Below, piece by piece: positions 42,837 to 54,424 of a DNA stretch of 64,000 bases (position 1 is its first letter; each line of letters opens with the position of its first letter). A program made the position numbers and the translations under genes. The stretch spans positions 16,660,862 to 16,724,861 of the forward strand of contig OY855910.1 of the NCBI GenBank assembly GCA_963693305.1, given 5' to 3'. A model generated the notes under the pieces. That model ran no database searches and had not been told where the DNA came from. It was given only the letters and a program-made list of their open reading frames with translations. The stretch comes from Meandrina meandrites. Taxonomy: Eukaryota > Cnidaria > Anthozoa > Scleractinia > Meandrinidae.

Positions 42837-43437
42837 AACACTGAAAATTGCAATCTCTTTGTTGTAATATCCTTTATTTTTTTGGAACATTGCGTGATGC
42901 CGAGGAAAGTTATTGAGAAAATGTAACAGAGCAACAAGCAGTTATCAAGAGACACAGCTTAACTTATTTCGAAAGCTTTCTTGTTTTTGCCCCTATAGCT
43001 TGAGTGTAACCTTAAATTGACCTTACATGCATTCTGGTATTGCCAAAACATTTTTGTTTTAAGCAATTAAATATAGATAGAGGTTCTAAATATGACTAGA
43101 GTGGCCTTAAAAAATTCATGTGAGCCCATTTTCTTCCACAAATAACGGCCATTTTGCTAAAAAGACCAGGAAACTTTTCAGACTTTTAGCTTTAATTTGA
43201 TACCAATTTTACTAGGTATAAAGGGGGGTGCTACGAAAATCCATGTTTGGGGACTTGGCTCATGGACTATGTGTAACAAAACATTTTTAATTCGAATTAA
43301 GAATTATTCTGTTTTCCTTACCAATAATATTCTCTTCCATGTTCCTATTTAAATTATTGCGTCAATATTTACAAACCATAACGAAGACACTAGAACTTTA
43401 GCTCCTATAATAACACCAATCTTCGTCTGAACTAACA
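42837..43437. other. No recognisable gene
   Basis: AT-rich sequence upstream of the TIR of the next element. Confidence 0.4.
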
Positions 43438-43547
43438 CAATAGACCTCTTTAGCTTGATACGTCATCAACTCATCACGCGACTCGAAATGTGTAAACAAA
43501 CACGCGTTCAGCTCGAAGTGAAGTATTGTGCGCGAGAAGATTTCGAT

Positions 43548-43642
43548 ATGGTGGATTACTGCTGTGTGTATAACTGCTTTAATAACTCTACTAACGAAGA
43601 GTTATCTTTCCTGGTTTTCCCAGAGATAAAAAACTCGTCAAG
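43548..43642 (+). CDS. THAP zinc-finger exon
   Basis: ATG opens MVDYCCVYNCFNNSTNEELS, then FLVFPEIKNSS, and the frame ends at a good donor, AAG/GTAAGC. The C-x4-C start with C5 and C10 and the F-x-FP motif match the first half of a THAP domain, whose second half (HxxH/C and the AVPTIF box) is encoded in a later exon. THAP domains recognise the TIRs or subterminal DNA of P-like and some Harbinger-related transposons. The next exon is lost or displaced by the retrotransposon that starts within 100 bp. Confidence 0.75.
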
Positions 43643-43722
43643 GTAAGCGTAGTTTGATCGCTGAAATACGATCCGAACTACGCTTTACACTTCTACGACA
43701 CTTTCCATAAACGACTCTCTTA

Positions 43723-44594
43723 ATGTCAGACACGGAGGTTGATCCTCCGAGTGGAACAGCAAAACAAAGCCCTTTGGTTGTGACGAGTTCAAGTGCTCCG
43801 ACTAATGTAATGGCGAGTTCAAGTGTTTCGACTAACGCGATGGCTATGACTCCTGCATCATGCCTCCAGGAAAATTGACTGGAAAGTTTGGAAACAGATG
43901 TGGAACAATTATGTGATCATTGCGAAACTTGGCACGCAGCCGCCGGAATACAAGGTAGCTTTGTTTCTCCACTGTATTGGAGTAGACGCGTTGAAGATCT
44001 TTAACGGTTTTCAGTTTGATACGCCAGATGATAGAAACAACCTAAGCAAGATTATTGAGAAGTTTGATCAATACACGATCGGTGAATTAAATGAGACATT
44101 CGAAAGATACAATTTTAACTCGAGAAACCAAGAAGAGAATGAAAGCATCGACGCTTATGTCACGACTCTTCGCACGCTGGCGAAAACATGCAATTTCTGT
44201 GATTGTATGCGCGACTCCATTCTTCGTGACCGAATCGTCCTTGGCATATGAGACAAACATACATGAAAGCGACTTCTACAGGAAAGGAATTTAGATCTGA
44301 AGAAGTGTATTGACATCTGCAGGAGCACTGAAGCCACAAATTCGCAGTTCAAAACAATCTCTGCAGCACAAAGCGAGGAGGTCCATGGTGTGAAAGATAA
44401 ACAACAGCTGCCAAAGAGAGTTTTGACAAGTCAAAGAAAAACCGGAAATCAGAAGAGAAGCTTGGAAAAACATGCAAATTTTGTGGTCAAATTCATGTTT
44501 TTGAAAAAGGCAAGTGCCCTGCGTGGGGAGCCACATGTGCTAAATGTAAAGGAAGAAATCATTTCGCCTCAAAATGCAACAGTAAGATCCACAG
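43723..44594 (+). pseudogene. Gag with zinc knuckle (Gypsy 1)
   Basis: It starts MSDTEVDPPSGTAKQ with a Ser/Thr-rich leader. After a small deletion near 43880 it continues MWNNYVIIAKLGTQP, VALFLHCIGVDALKIFNGF and FNSRNQEENESIDAYVTTLR, the typical retrotransposon gag core. After another shift the CCHC-type knuckles are read near 44465-44580 (CKFCGQIHVFEKGKCP and CAKCKGRNHFASKC). It would form the RNA-packaging particle. Confidence 0.75.
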
Positions 44595-44595
44595 T

Positions 44596-46371
44596 ATGAG
44601 AGAAGAATCTGAAGAATCTGAAGACAGCGACATAGAATACATTACAAACCAACCGGAAGTGGTACATGCAATGAAGAAAGAAGATTACCCGAAAGAGATC
44701 TACACTGAAATGGTTGTTGCAAAGAAACCTGTGAAATTCCAAGTTGACAGTGATGCTTCAGTTAATGTAATTCCCGCCGAGCTTGTTCCAGACGAGCCAC
44801 TCCAGCGCACAACGAAGACACTGCGAATGTGGAATGATACGACACTGCAGCCTCTTGGGTCCTGCCGCACGATTATTCAAAACCCGAAGAACGGAAAGAA
44901 GTTTTCAGAGGAATTCTTAGTTGTTGGGAAACAACTAACACCAATCATAGGAGCACGGGCAGCTCAGCAAATGGGCATAATTACCATCAATGAAGAAAAT
45001 TTCCAGATTGCACAACCACCCCACCGGATGAGGTCAGCAGTCAAGAGTCTCAGTACAACTGAAGAAATTGTCAAGAATTACCCTGAAGTGTTCCAACGGG
45101 AAATAGGAACACTACCCGGAACGGTGCATTTAGAAGTTGATCAAAACATAACTCCCGTTGTTGCGCCGCCTAGACGTGTACCAGCTTTACTCAAAGGCCA
45201 ACTGAAGCAGGAACTGGACCATCTGCAAGAAATAGGCGTTGTCGCTCCAGTAGATGAGCCCACCCAATGGGTCAGCGGTTTAGCTGTGGCAGTTCAGAAG
45301 ACCGGAGCTTTGAGGATCTGCCTAGACCCCAGACCGTTAAATACAGCACTTAGAAGAGAGAGATATCAACTGCCTGTGCTAGGGAACATACTTCCTGAGC
45401 TTTCTGAAGCACGAGTCTTTTCCACAGTCGACCTCAAGTCTGGCTACTGGCATTGTGTCTTGGCACCAGAATCAAGTGTCCTTACGACATTCACCACTCC
45501 CTATGGCAGATACCGTTGGTGTCGTCTACCCTTTGGTCTATCCGCATCGTCAGAGATATTCCAGAAACATCTACACCATGCCCTCGAGAACCTGGAAGGA
45601 ATCCTATGTATTGCAGATGACATCCTGATCTGCGGAAAGGGGCAGAATGATGACGAAGCCACCTCAAACCATGACGAGAACCTGGAGAAGCTACTTCAAA
45701 GATGTCTAGATTACGGCATAGTTCTGAACGCAGACAAGATGAAACTGCGCCAGAAAGAGGTTCCTTACATGGGTCACCTGTTATCGAGTGATGGTCTGAA
45801 ACCTGACCCCGCTAAGGTCGAGGCCGTAACTAAAATGCCTAGACCAGAAGATGTTGAAGGAGTTCAAAGGCTCAATGGCTTCGTAAACTACTTGGCGAAG
45901 TTCCTTCCCAAGCTTTCGGAAATCATGGAGCCTATACGTCGCCTGACAAGAAAAGACACACAATGGCAATGGTCCGAGGAGCAGGACAACGCATTCCAGA
46001 AGATACAACACATGGTCACACAAGCCCCAATGCTGAGCTATTATGACCCCTGCAGTGAGCTCACTATCCAATGTGATGCGAGCCAAAGTGGCCTCGGAGC
46101 AGCTTTACTTCAGAATGGCCGACCCATTGAGTACGCAAGCTGAGCATTGACAGAGACAGAGAAACGATACGCGCAAATTGAAAAGGAGATGCTGGCTATC
46201 GTCTTCTCTCTGGAAAGATTTAACCAGTATACATTTGGTCGCCATGTCAATGTGGAAAGTGACCACAAACCACTGGAAGTGATTCTTCAGAAGCCGCTCT
46301 CCCGTGCACCACGGCGATTGCAGTCAGTGATGATGAGACTGCAGAAATATGACTTCACCGGTCCACTATGA
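44596..46371 (+). pseudogene. Protease, reverse transcriptase and RNase H (Gypsy 1)
   Basis: The 515-codon frame begins in the knuckle-protease linker. The aspartic protease site, normally D(T/S)GA, reads DSDAS at residues 51-55 (Gly to Asp), probably inactivating. The RT has FSTVDLKSGYWHC near residue 275, LPFGLSASSEIFQ, and an active-site IADDILI (341-342 Asp-Asp). RNase H begins TIQCDASQSGLGAALL, is cut by TGA at 46141, and resumes in frame (TETEKRYAQIEKEMLAIVF, then ESDHKPLEVIL) to 46371. The tether end is readable in another frame at 46349-46600. Confidence 0.85.
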
Positions 46372-46617
46372 GCGTGGAAAAAACATGCACCTGGCCGACA
46401 CGTTGTCGCGAGCTTTCCTCCCGTTTGAAGGTGATAATGAGGACGACCTGGAGTTTGTGAACATGGTCAACTACCTACCCATTTCAGACGAGCGCATCGA
46501 CGAAATTGAGGCTGCAACCCGGAAGATCATTCTTTACAAAGCTTATCTGAAACCATTCTCAAAGGCTGGCGAGAACAAAAGAAACTTGCCCCTGAACTGA
46601 GTCACCCATATTTTGAT

Positions 46618-48734
46618 ATGCAGGATGAGTTGACTCTTCAAGATGGATTGATTTTCAAAGCAAATGCTGTGGTGATCCCTAAGAATCTTCGTGCAGACAT
46701 GAAAGTAAGAATTCATTCCTCCCACTTAGGAACAGAGTCATGTCTAAGAAGAGCACGTGAGTGTATCTACTGGCCCGGAATGTCGGCTGAAATCAAGCAA
46801 TACATCTCGGCATGTGAGACATGTAGGGAGTTCGATACCACCTCGCAACCCAAAGAGTCCTTGATGAGCCATGAGGTTCCCTCTCGGCCCTGGGAGAGCA
46901 GGGTTCTCCAAATGAGGCGGTAACCGGTAAAATTTACGCCTAAAACCGCTTAGAAATGTTGAAAATCCAACAGGTTAATAACAAAGTAATGCCAGTCGTT
47001 GCACCAATGCAGTTGTGATAAAAAATAACTAATAGAATCGGTAGAAAATAAACAGCGAAAAATGCAATATTCATTTACAACTTTGCGCCAGTATTCTAAT
47101 TCAATATTCTTTATTTCTCTTCACCTTCCAAATCTTTCATTGCTGTTATCTTTTGAAAAAAGAGCACGTTTTGGAGAGCTTTCTTCGCAATGAATCGGCA
47201 GCAATAGCTGCTCTCCTTTCATTTTGTCCGTTCTGTCCATTGACAATGAAAGAATTCACAAGGCCATTAGGTAAAAAAGAAGTTATTTTAAGTGAGAAAT
47301 ATTACGGAGAAAATAAGCTTACGTGTAGTTGATTGCTAAGTTTACCGTAGCTCACGTGTGGAAAAGGGAAAGTCAGCTTTTGTTGTGAACTTCTTCTCAA
47401 TAAGTTCGTAAGTGTTTAAAACGAAACCCAGACAGCAGGTTAAAAGAAGCCTTGAGAATACGACCCTTCAGCGATGCCATTGTAAATGCTGAGTATTCGA
47501 ACCAAAGAGAAAAGTAGCTGTAGCGATTCATAGCAAAGGTGAAACGAGAGCGCCGTTTTTTTTCAAGTACTACTTTATGTAGCGACAGCAAGTATATCTC
47601 CTTGAAACACAGGAAGAAAATTTTATACAATTTTTTCTTAGGATGTATAAAAAGACGACAGTACGGCAATAAAAAGTACTTGTAAAATAAAATTTGACCA
47701 GCATAGGGCAACACTAGAAAACAGCTGAGATTCACCAGTAGTTCTTTACCGGTTTGAAAAGTTCTTTTACCTGCTGTGCTGAAAACTGGAGAGAACCCTG
47801 GGAGAGGGTAGGCGCTGACATCTTTCCCCTGGATGGTAAAGACTATTTGGTTACCATCGACTACTACAGCAACTTTTGGGAGGTAGACAGGTTACCAGAC
47901 ACCAAGGCAAGTACAGCCATCCTGAAGCTGAAAAGCCACTTCTCCTGCTATGGAATACCTGACCAAGTCGTGAGCGATAATGGCCCACAATTCACCTCCA
48001 AGGATTTTGCGTCATTCGCAAAGACCTGGGACTTTGAGCACCTAACCAGCAGTCCCGGAAACAGTAAGGCTAATGGCAAGGCAGAGTCTGGAGTAAAGAC
48101 AGCCAAGCGTCTCTTACGGAAGTCTATCAAGGCTGGGACTGATCCGTATCTGGCTTTCCTTGATTATAGGAACACTCCAACACAAGCAATGATCACAAGT
48201 CCTGTACAGCATCTGATGGGCAGGTGGACCAAAACGCTCCTCCCTACTGCACAAAGCCACCTTATGCCAAGGACAACCCAGCCTGGAATTGAAAAGAGTC
48301 AGTTGAAAGAGCGCCAACGGGCCCAAGCCAAGTATTACGACAGAAACGCAAAGGATCTACCAACACTGAATGAAGGGGATGTGGTACGAATGAAACCCTT
48401 AACGTTAGGTGCCAAGTCGTGGCCGAAGGCCCAAGTAACTGCAAGGTTAGATGAACGATCATACACGGTAGAGGCTGAGAATGGAACTGTCTACCGAAGA
48501 AACAGGCAGCACCTCAAGAAGACATCAGAGTCACCGATTCAGCCCATTCAATCAGATCCAGTGGATGACTCTAGCATTCCCAATCCCGATGAACCCAGCA
48601 TCCCTACCTTAACTTCAGAACCAGTTGACAAACCCCCAGGAGCAACCTCTTGTGAGAGCAATACCGATCAACACCAGAGACCAAGGCGTGACAGGAGACC
48701 CCCGGCGCACCTGAAGGACTATGTTTGCTCATGA
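46618..48734 (+). pseudogene. Integrase (Gypsy 1), interrupted by a hAT-like element
   Basis: The H2C2 zinc-binding domain is read at 46680-46850 (HSSHLGTESCLRRA, YISACETCREF). The catalytic core begins just before the insertion at 46899 and continues after 47798: VTIDYYSNFWEV (Asp), VVSDNGPQFTSKDF (Asp) and SKANGKAESGVKTAKR (Glu), all three present. It is followed by the C-terminal region with YYDRNAKDLPTLNEGDVVRM and a basic Pro-rich tail (RPRRDRRPPAHLKDYVC) to the stop at 48732. It integrates the cDNA. Confidence 0.85.
46899..47798. mobile_element. 900-bp hAT-like non-autonomous element with 8-bp target duplication
   Basis: It starts CAGGGTTCTCCA and ends GGAGAGAACCC, with a further inverted match inside (AACCGGTAAA near 46921, TTTACCGGTT near 47745). 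TGGGAGAG lies directly before (46891-46898) and directly after (47799-47806). Removing the element and one copy rejoins the integrase frame. The 8-bp duplication and the CAGGG start are hAT hallmarks. There is no transposase frame. Frames inside it (for example 47397-47735 minus) are not genes. Confidence 0.9.
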
Positions 48735-49260
48735 CTCATGAATAATCATCCCGAGTTACTAACTCTGTTGTTACAGTTCAGAGACTGATCACAGATTATT
48801 TCATCACAAATGTTTTGTTGAGCTTGGACTCTTGATTTATCTTGATTTGGACTAAGTGAAGAACAATTAAGTTTTATTTTTTTTATGAAACAAAGGATGT
48901 TACAATATGTGCGTGATTGTATAATCATTTACTAAGATTAGGATCAAATGTCATTTTTGAGGTGTAGGGTTTATGATTAGTCAATAAATGAAGCTTGAAA
49001 CAGTTACTAAAGCTTGCGCTTGTTTCATTGTCGCTTTACAGTATGAATTTCAAGAATTAGAAGAGATCCTAAAAAGATTTCAAGGTATCAGTTTGTTGGG
49101 AGCATTTCCAACAAGAGGATTTTGTGTGCTTTGACACAAGATCAAGAAGACTGAAACTGGGCGCTTGCCCATCAGTTTTCAGCTGTACGAAAAAGGCTCC
49201 TGAGCGATCGCTTCTAGAGAAGAAAAATACAGATAGAAGAGCTGAATGCTGTCTTTGACC
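48735..49260. other. Gypsy 1 downstream region
   Basis: Non-coding sequence that may contain the 3' LTR (no second copy to confirm) and the junction back into the THAP/DDE element. AGTCAATAAATGAAGC near 48980 resembles a polyadenylation region. Confidence 0.35.
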
Positions 49261-49264
49261 CAAA

Positions 49265-50024
49265 TTTGGCACGAAACGAAATCACATTCTAACGACAGAA
49301 GATTGGTTTCTTTTAGTGCTTATGAATCTTCGCTTGGGACTCACGAATCTAGACCTAGCTATGAGATTTAGAGTTGCAGAAGCAACAGTACATCCAATAC
49401 CTTTTTCACGTGGCTTAACTTTTTGTACATCTCAAGATATGACCACATAAAAGGGTGATATTGGAGAACATGCCTAAAAAGTTCAGGGAGGATTACCCCA
49501 ACAATATTATAATCATAGATTGCACTGAGTTGAAAATCCAGTGCCCATCTTCACTTGTACTTCAGTCACAAATTCAGTCAAATTACAAATCCACCAATAC
49601 TTTGAAATCTCGTGTGGGGGTTGATTCAAAGGGAGGTTCTATGATTGTTTCGCAGCTGTACACAGGTTCAATATATGATAAACAAATTGTCACAAGGAGT
49701 GGATTTCTTGTGGTACTATCAGGAAAGAAAGAATTATCCGACCTTAATGATGGTGACAGTATCATGGCAGATAAAGGCTTTTATATTGAAGACTTAAAGA
49801 AAGTAGGACTTCAACTGAACATTCCTCCCTTCCTGGAAGAAAAATCACAGTTTAATGAGAATGAGGTCATTAAAACACACACTATTGCAAAGCACATGAT
49901 TAATGTAGAAAGACCTTTAGAAAAAGTCAGAATTTTCTTATTTTTAACACCCGACTGCAAGAAAGTTCATTGGGTAGCATTAATTAATTCTGGGCAGTTT
50001 GTTGCTCACTTTCAAACTTCATGA
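49265..50024 (+). pseudogene. DDE_Tnp_4 transposase, frameshifted
   Basis: The helix-turn-helix is readable near 49285-49380 (LTTEDWFLLVLMNLRLGLTN, LDLAMRFRVAEATVH). A frameshift around 49400 and a stop precede the nuclease frame at 49455-50024, which keeps all three acidic residues: Asp22 in IIIIDCTELK, Asp106 in IMADKGFY and Glu152 in INVERPLE. The C-terminal end after GLU152 is abnormal compared with the 33.4-kb copy (IFLFLTPDCKKVHW). It is a diverged relative of that copy, not a recent duplicate. It would have moved the 43438-50957 element. Confidence 0.7.
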
Positions 50025-50374
50025 ATCCCATTTTAACTGATGAAGAGGATTAACTTGTGATTGTAACAGCTGTTGGAAGAAGCTTGTTAACATTTTCAAG
50101 AACTACTAAAAATCATAACACTGGAGATATTGAATGCAGTGGATGTACCTTTATGTTTGTCCTAATTATATAGTGCTTTGTTTGATAACAACGTATTAAC
50201 AACACTGCTAACAGTTTTGGAGTTAATGGAGCTTATACTGTCTGTGTGTAACATTTCTATGTTGAGAATATTTGTACAAGTACAAATCTGCCTAACTGTT
50301 CAGTCTTTTGAGAAACAAAACTATCATTATTTTGCATCATGCAGGTTGATCACATTATTCCAGTCTTAAAATAC

Positions 50375-50880
50375 ATTCAAGTAACATGACTTTTTCTCTT
50401 AAGATATGCGATTGATTGAAAGCAGCACTCATAAAATCTTCCACATAAGCTAATGGCATATGGTTCGGATCCTTAGTTTGGCTTACATAACAAGCACGAT
50501 AATAGTAAACACATATTTGCATAACAACAAGAGTATCTTGTATCATCATGTATTTCACTCATCTGGCATGGTGGTAAGAACTTACCCAGCTTTATAAGAG
50601 CGTTCCGCTTCTGTAACATTTCCTATTTCTATTTCACTCTTCAAAGATTTAAAAAAATTCATTATGTGGGAAGCTTCGCTTTTCCTTTGACTCCGAAAAC
50701 AACGGGCCTATCCATGATCGTCTTCTTTCACAAAGACATCGTGTATGTAATTCTATGTAAAAATTTATATCCTTTCTTCCAAATCACTTTTTTCCACAAC
50801 CTGTCAAGTGCTTTGTAAAAGTAAGTGAGGATACTTTAGGGATGTTTTCCAAGGATTTTGACGAGTGAGACTCGCACACC
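50375..50880 (-). pseudogene. Minus-strand exon-like pieces near the right TIR
   Basis: In minus orientation the frame ASHIMNFFKSLKSEIEIGNV, then TEAERSYKAG, ends at a GTAAGT donor near 50583. A second open piece lies at 50355-50558 (PNHMPLAYVEDFMSAAFNQS). Position and strand match the partner (SWIM/YqaJ) gene of the sister element, so they may be its 5' exons. No diagnostic motif is seen, so this is inference from layout. Confidence 0.3.
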
Positions 50881-50957
50881 ACGACAGCATCCGCCATCTT
50901 GAATGTTTTGTTTACCCATTTCAGGTCACGTGATCAGGAGGCTAAAGAGGTCTATTG

Positions 50958-52300
50958 AGCTTGAAATTAAAGTCGTGTCTCACAAGAATCATTACCAAAC
51001 AGCTGCGAGAAGAATCGTGAGAAAAACATAGCTTACCTGACTTTCCAGATATTCTCAACGACCCTATGGGTATACGTTTCTTTAAGAAAAATTATATCGT
51101 ATTTTCGTTCGCTTATCCAGTATAAAAGCTTTAAGAGAGGGTAATTTCAAGTCTAGACAGTCTTTCTCGAAAGCGAAAATTCAAACTTCAAACCCCCCCA
51201 CCCCTTCCCCCAAAAAGAAAGAAAATGGATATCTTAAACAATCAAAGGGCCCTATGTGCCTACGCCTGTTTTTTTTTTTTTAATGTAAATGAAATTATCG
51301 TTTAATTATCTTTTGGAATTTGAAATAAGTGTAGTGCCCTGGCAATCGTCGCTCCCTTTGTCCGTCTGTGACTTTATAATAAAAAAAGGGAAGAATTTTA
51401 GCCAACACTAAGGTTTCTATCGATTTTAATTTTAAATTTAGAGATTAAATTTAATTTGCATATTGTTGACACCGAAAGTGATGGGTGTGACAAAAATTAG
51501 CAGCTCTCCCTCTGAACTTGCTCAATAGATTGTTTTCACTGTCACCCAAAAAAAGATAAATCGAAAACCATTCAGTGAGTGAATTCAAGAAAACGGGATA
51601 TCATAGGAGATAAAAGGGTCATTTCTTCAAGTTTTAGGTCAGTGCGTTATCCCAAACTTCAGATATTAGCCAAAACGTTTTGCACAAATTTACAGAGCTA
51701 CGTGTGACACCAATATGGCGGCCAGAAAATAGCCTAAACATCTGAAACCTACTTTTGTCATCTAATCTTGGCCACTGATTATCTGTTCTTGACAAACAGA
51801 CATTTACATTAACATATTTCCTGCTGCTTTAACTCCTCAAATGTCTAAACATCACGAGATAAAAATAAAATAAATATTTCTTGGCAAACAAGATAGCGAC
51901 TTTATGTCATGCACCGCAACTCTGAAATTCAAAAGGTGCTGGTTTTCAAAAAAAGGATGCTATTGAGCCGAAAAGTTGTAAACAGATTGAATTTTAGATG
52001 CTCTTATGCCTGCCTGGCGTGGATGCAAGCTTTGGTTTCTCTTTGTCTCTCTCTTTCTCTTTAATTTTGGATTTTCGGCTTGGATTTTTGCTCTGTGTAT
52101 ATACATTGCAAAATACAAGAATATTTAAGTCAACACTCGATTCTTCACCCAACTTTGTTGTAAGCTTAAGGCAAACAAAATTTAATTTTCAAGAGCTTAT
52201 ACAATGCTAAAGCTAAACACAAAAGAAACATATCAATAGAGAACAGAGTATTAGAAAATTTGATAATAGTTAGAGTATTAGTAAAATTTGATAATCGCTC
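50958..52300. other. No recognisable gene
   Basis: This includes a C-rich run at 51194-51210 and a T-run near 51270. No coding signal. Confidence 0.4.
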
Positions 52301-52309
52301 GCGCCCCAA

Positions 52310-52830
52310 ACGTGGCATAGCTGATGTAAAATTGCAGAATATTGCAACTTGTTTGTGGTTGCGTGCTTCTAAGCAGCGGGTAATTTCAAAGCGCTGGGAA
52401 GTGTGCCCCATGCCTTTGCAAGTTCTTACTTGGTTTGCAATTTTCGATTCCATTCCAAAAAAAACATAAAACGCCTCAATGACACACGAAGAGTAATTAA
52501 TTTCTCACTAAAAATAACAGAATGGCAGAATGGTAGAACACAATTTAATTCACACCACTTACACTCTTGAAAGAATACAGTCAGCACTGCATCATTACTC
52601 ACAACACAGTTCGATCGCCGAATGTTGCAAATTATGTGTGGTTGCATGACTCAACCAGCACACGAGGATGTGTGCCACATGCCTTGCCAAGTTCTTCCTG
52701 GAGTTGCAGTTTTCGATTCCATTCAAAAAATAACTCAAAAACGCTTGAACAGTACATGAATATGTTTCAGTTTATGCCAAAAATTACAGTTATGGCTTAA
52801 TCCTGGTAGAACATAACTTCTGAAATCTCC
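52310..52830. repeat. Two diverged direct copies of a roughly 260-bp sequence
   Basis: TTGTGGTTGCGTGCTTCTAA..GTGTGCCCCATGCCTTTGCAAGTTCTTACTTGG..CAATTTTCGATTCCATTC near 52350-52460 is repeated with changes near 52630-52740 (TGTGTGGTTGCATGACTCAA..GTGTGCCACATGCCTTGCCAAGTTCTTCCTGG..CAGTTTTCGATTCCATTC). The minus-strand frames in both copies share the same words, but no domain is recognised. Confidence 0.6.
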
Positions 52831-54044
52831 CTAGTTACACTTCTGATCACTTACATCATCACTTACAACGCAGTCTAGTCCGATATATAGCGTGAGTACC
52901 GTATGGTCAGCGGAATTACAAACGAAAGTTTACAACTGACCAACCACCAATTTTCCTCCACATACTATACTCCTGCATACGCAAAAATAGTTGCAAAATG
53001 TTACTTTTTATATACAAAAACACTGCAAGTATAACACCAAGTTTGTCTACTGATAATACGCTAATACGCACCCCATGGCATTTAGAACTTTTGGCTTATG
53101 GAACTCATCAACAATTCATACTGTTATTAGCCTACCAGAACACCCCCTTCTGGTCAGGTAAAGAGGTGAAAAACAAGTTGAAAACCAGACGTGTTTGGAA
53201 ACGATTTCAAAGCCGTGTGTAAAATGTTTCTTAATCTGTATACAGCTATTTTGAGAAACAGTGTCGGAAAAAAAGCACACAAGTGCACGCAACAAGGTCG
53301 AAAGGTAGAATGGGCAGAAGTATTGCGCTACTGCAAGTGCTGAATACTTATGAGATGTAACGACAAAATAAGCTCAAATTTGCACATTCTTTCTTTTCAG
53401 ACATGCGGAGGTAAGGTAGGTTTAGCCACTCTAAATGTTTGAAGAATTTTCCTAACTCAAAGACCTGCCACAGTAAAAGTAAAGCTGCATATAAACGAAT
53501 CATGAGAGGGAGAGAAAATTCTCCACATGCAAAAATAAAAACTTGTTTATTTCCTCTAGGCCAATATCCAAAATTTCAGTGAATACGCACACCACAATTT
53601 GAGCTTGTCGCATGTACTTTGCTTCGTTCCGACAAAGGCAACAATGTTAACAAAATAGCTTTTTTAACAACAATTCTTGCAGTCTTGAACACAATAAATT
53701 TCACAAATATCATTTAGCATTAATTGCATTATCTAACTTACATTTGACTGCTTTCTTGTTTGTTGCTACGTTGTCATGAAGGTTTACATTCCAAGATCAT
53801 AATCTTTAAACAAGCTACGTGGTTTCCCGTTGGCACTTTAAACGTCTGCACTCCTTGCCATTCCAAAACATATACGCCGCCCATTTGATTTTCAGGGTAG
53901 ACTCGGGTTTCGCCACATCCATGCAAAGCTCTTATTCTTGGTTTATCTTTGCTAGTCTGAATCTTTCGCCATGGCGAAGCAAAGTACTACGCAAAGTTAT
54001 TGCTTCAATCAAATGACCGCGAAGCGGGAGATATACATTAAAAA
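52831..54044. other. No confident gene
   Basis: AT-rich; frames at 52998-53222 and 53819-54016 without recognisable motifs. Confidence 0.4.
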
Positions 54045-54368
54045 ATGACTACAGACAATTGCGAAAACCTAACATCGCCATTCGCCATCATCCCTCCCCA
54101 GACAAGGTCCCTTTTGGGTTCTCCTTCCTTCCAGCAAGTCCTTCTAAAGCTAGTCGGGTCAGAGAAGGAGGTGGCAACCGCGAAGGAAATTGAGAAAGCC
54201 ATAAGGCAGTCCTCTGGAGTGAGAGCTTCGCCTAGGCCTAGTTACAGTGCGCCATCTTGTCAGGCTACCAGAGTTACATGTTTTAATTGTGGCCGCCAAG
54301 GGCATATTTCAAGTTCCTGCTGGAGCCCTAGGAATACCCATGCAAACCGCAGAGGAAAGAGAATGTAG
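54045..54368 (+). pseudogene. Gag-like protein end with CCHC zinc knuckle
   Basis: A 107-residue frame: Ser/Pro-rich start, a helical part (FQQVLLKLVGSEKEVATAKE, IEKAIRQSSG), then a single knuckle CFNCGRQGHISSSC and a basic tail (RNTHANRRGKRM). The arrangement resembles the end of the gag region at 28642-28824. It stands on the strand opposite to the adjoining DIRS-order element, so it belongs to a different, truncated element. Confidence 0.5.
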
Positions 54369-54424
54369 TTTGTTTTTGCCAAGTTCATTGTAATGGAAAT
54401 TTCTTTTTCAATATAAGCACCTCA

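Larger units (their letters stand above)
43723..48734 (+). mobile_element. Ty3/Gypsy retrotransposon 1, internal region (no LTRs resolved)
   Basis: Gag, protease, RT, RNase H and integrase occur in Ty3/Gypsy order on the plus strand. Only about 80 bp separate the THAP exon donor from the gag start, so no 5' LTR is present. I find no matching LTR at the 3' side, although 48735-49060 could hold one. Defects: frameshifts in gag near 43880 and 44250, a TGA in RNase H at 46141-46143, a frameshift near 46365, and a 900-bp hAT-like insertion in the integrase. Confidence 0.8.
43438..50957. mobile_element. THAP/DDE TIR element split by a Ty3/Gypsy retrotransposon
   Basis: AATAGACCTCTTTAGC at 43439 is mirrored at 50941-50956 (GCTAAAGAGGTCTATT). 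Further in, TCACGCGACTCGAAATGTGTAAACAAACA on the left matches the reverse complement of TGTTTTGTTTACCCATTTCA on the right, giving roughly 60-bp imperfect TIRs. If the ends are AGACC..GGTCT, an AT duplication flanks them. Inside: a THAP exon next to the left TIR, the inserted Gypsy element (about 43.7-49.0 kb), a DDE_Tnp_4 transposase and minus-strand exons near the right end. This is the gene layout of the element at 32.6-40.3 kb. Confidence 0.65.

Noticed and set aside
43438..43510. Host THAP gene promoter
   Set aside because: The sequence just upstream of the THAP exon matches the inverted sequence at 50890-50957, so it is a transposon end, not a host promoter.
47397..47735. Minus-strand protein inside the hAT-like element
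   Set aside because: Aromatic-rich, no transposase or other motif, and the element is non-autonomous.
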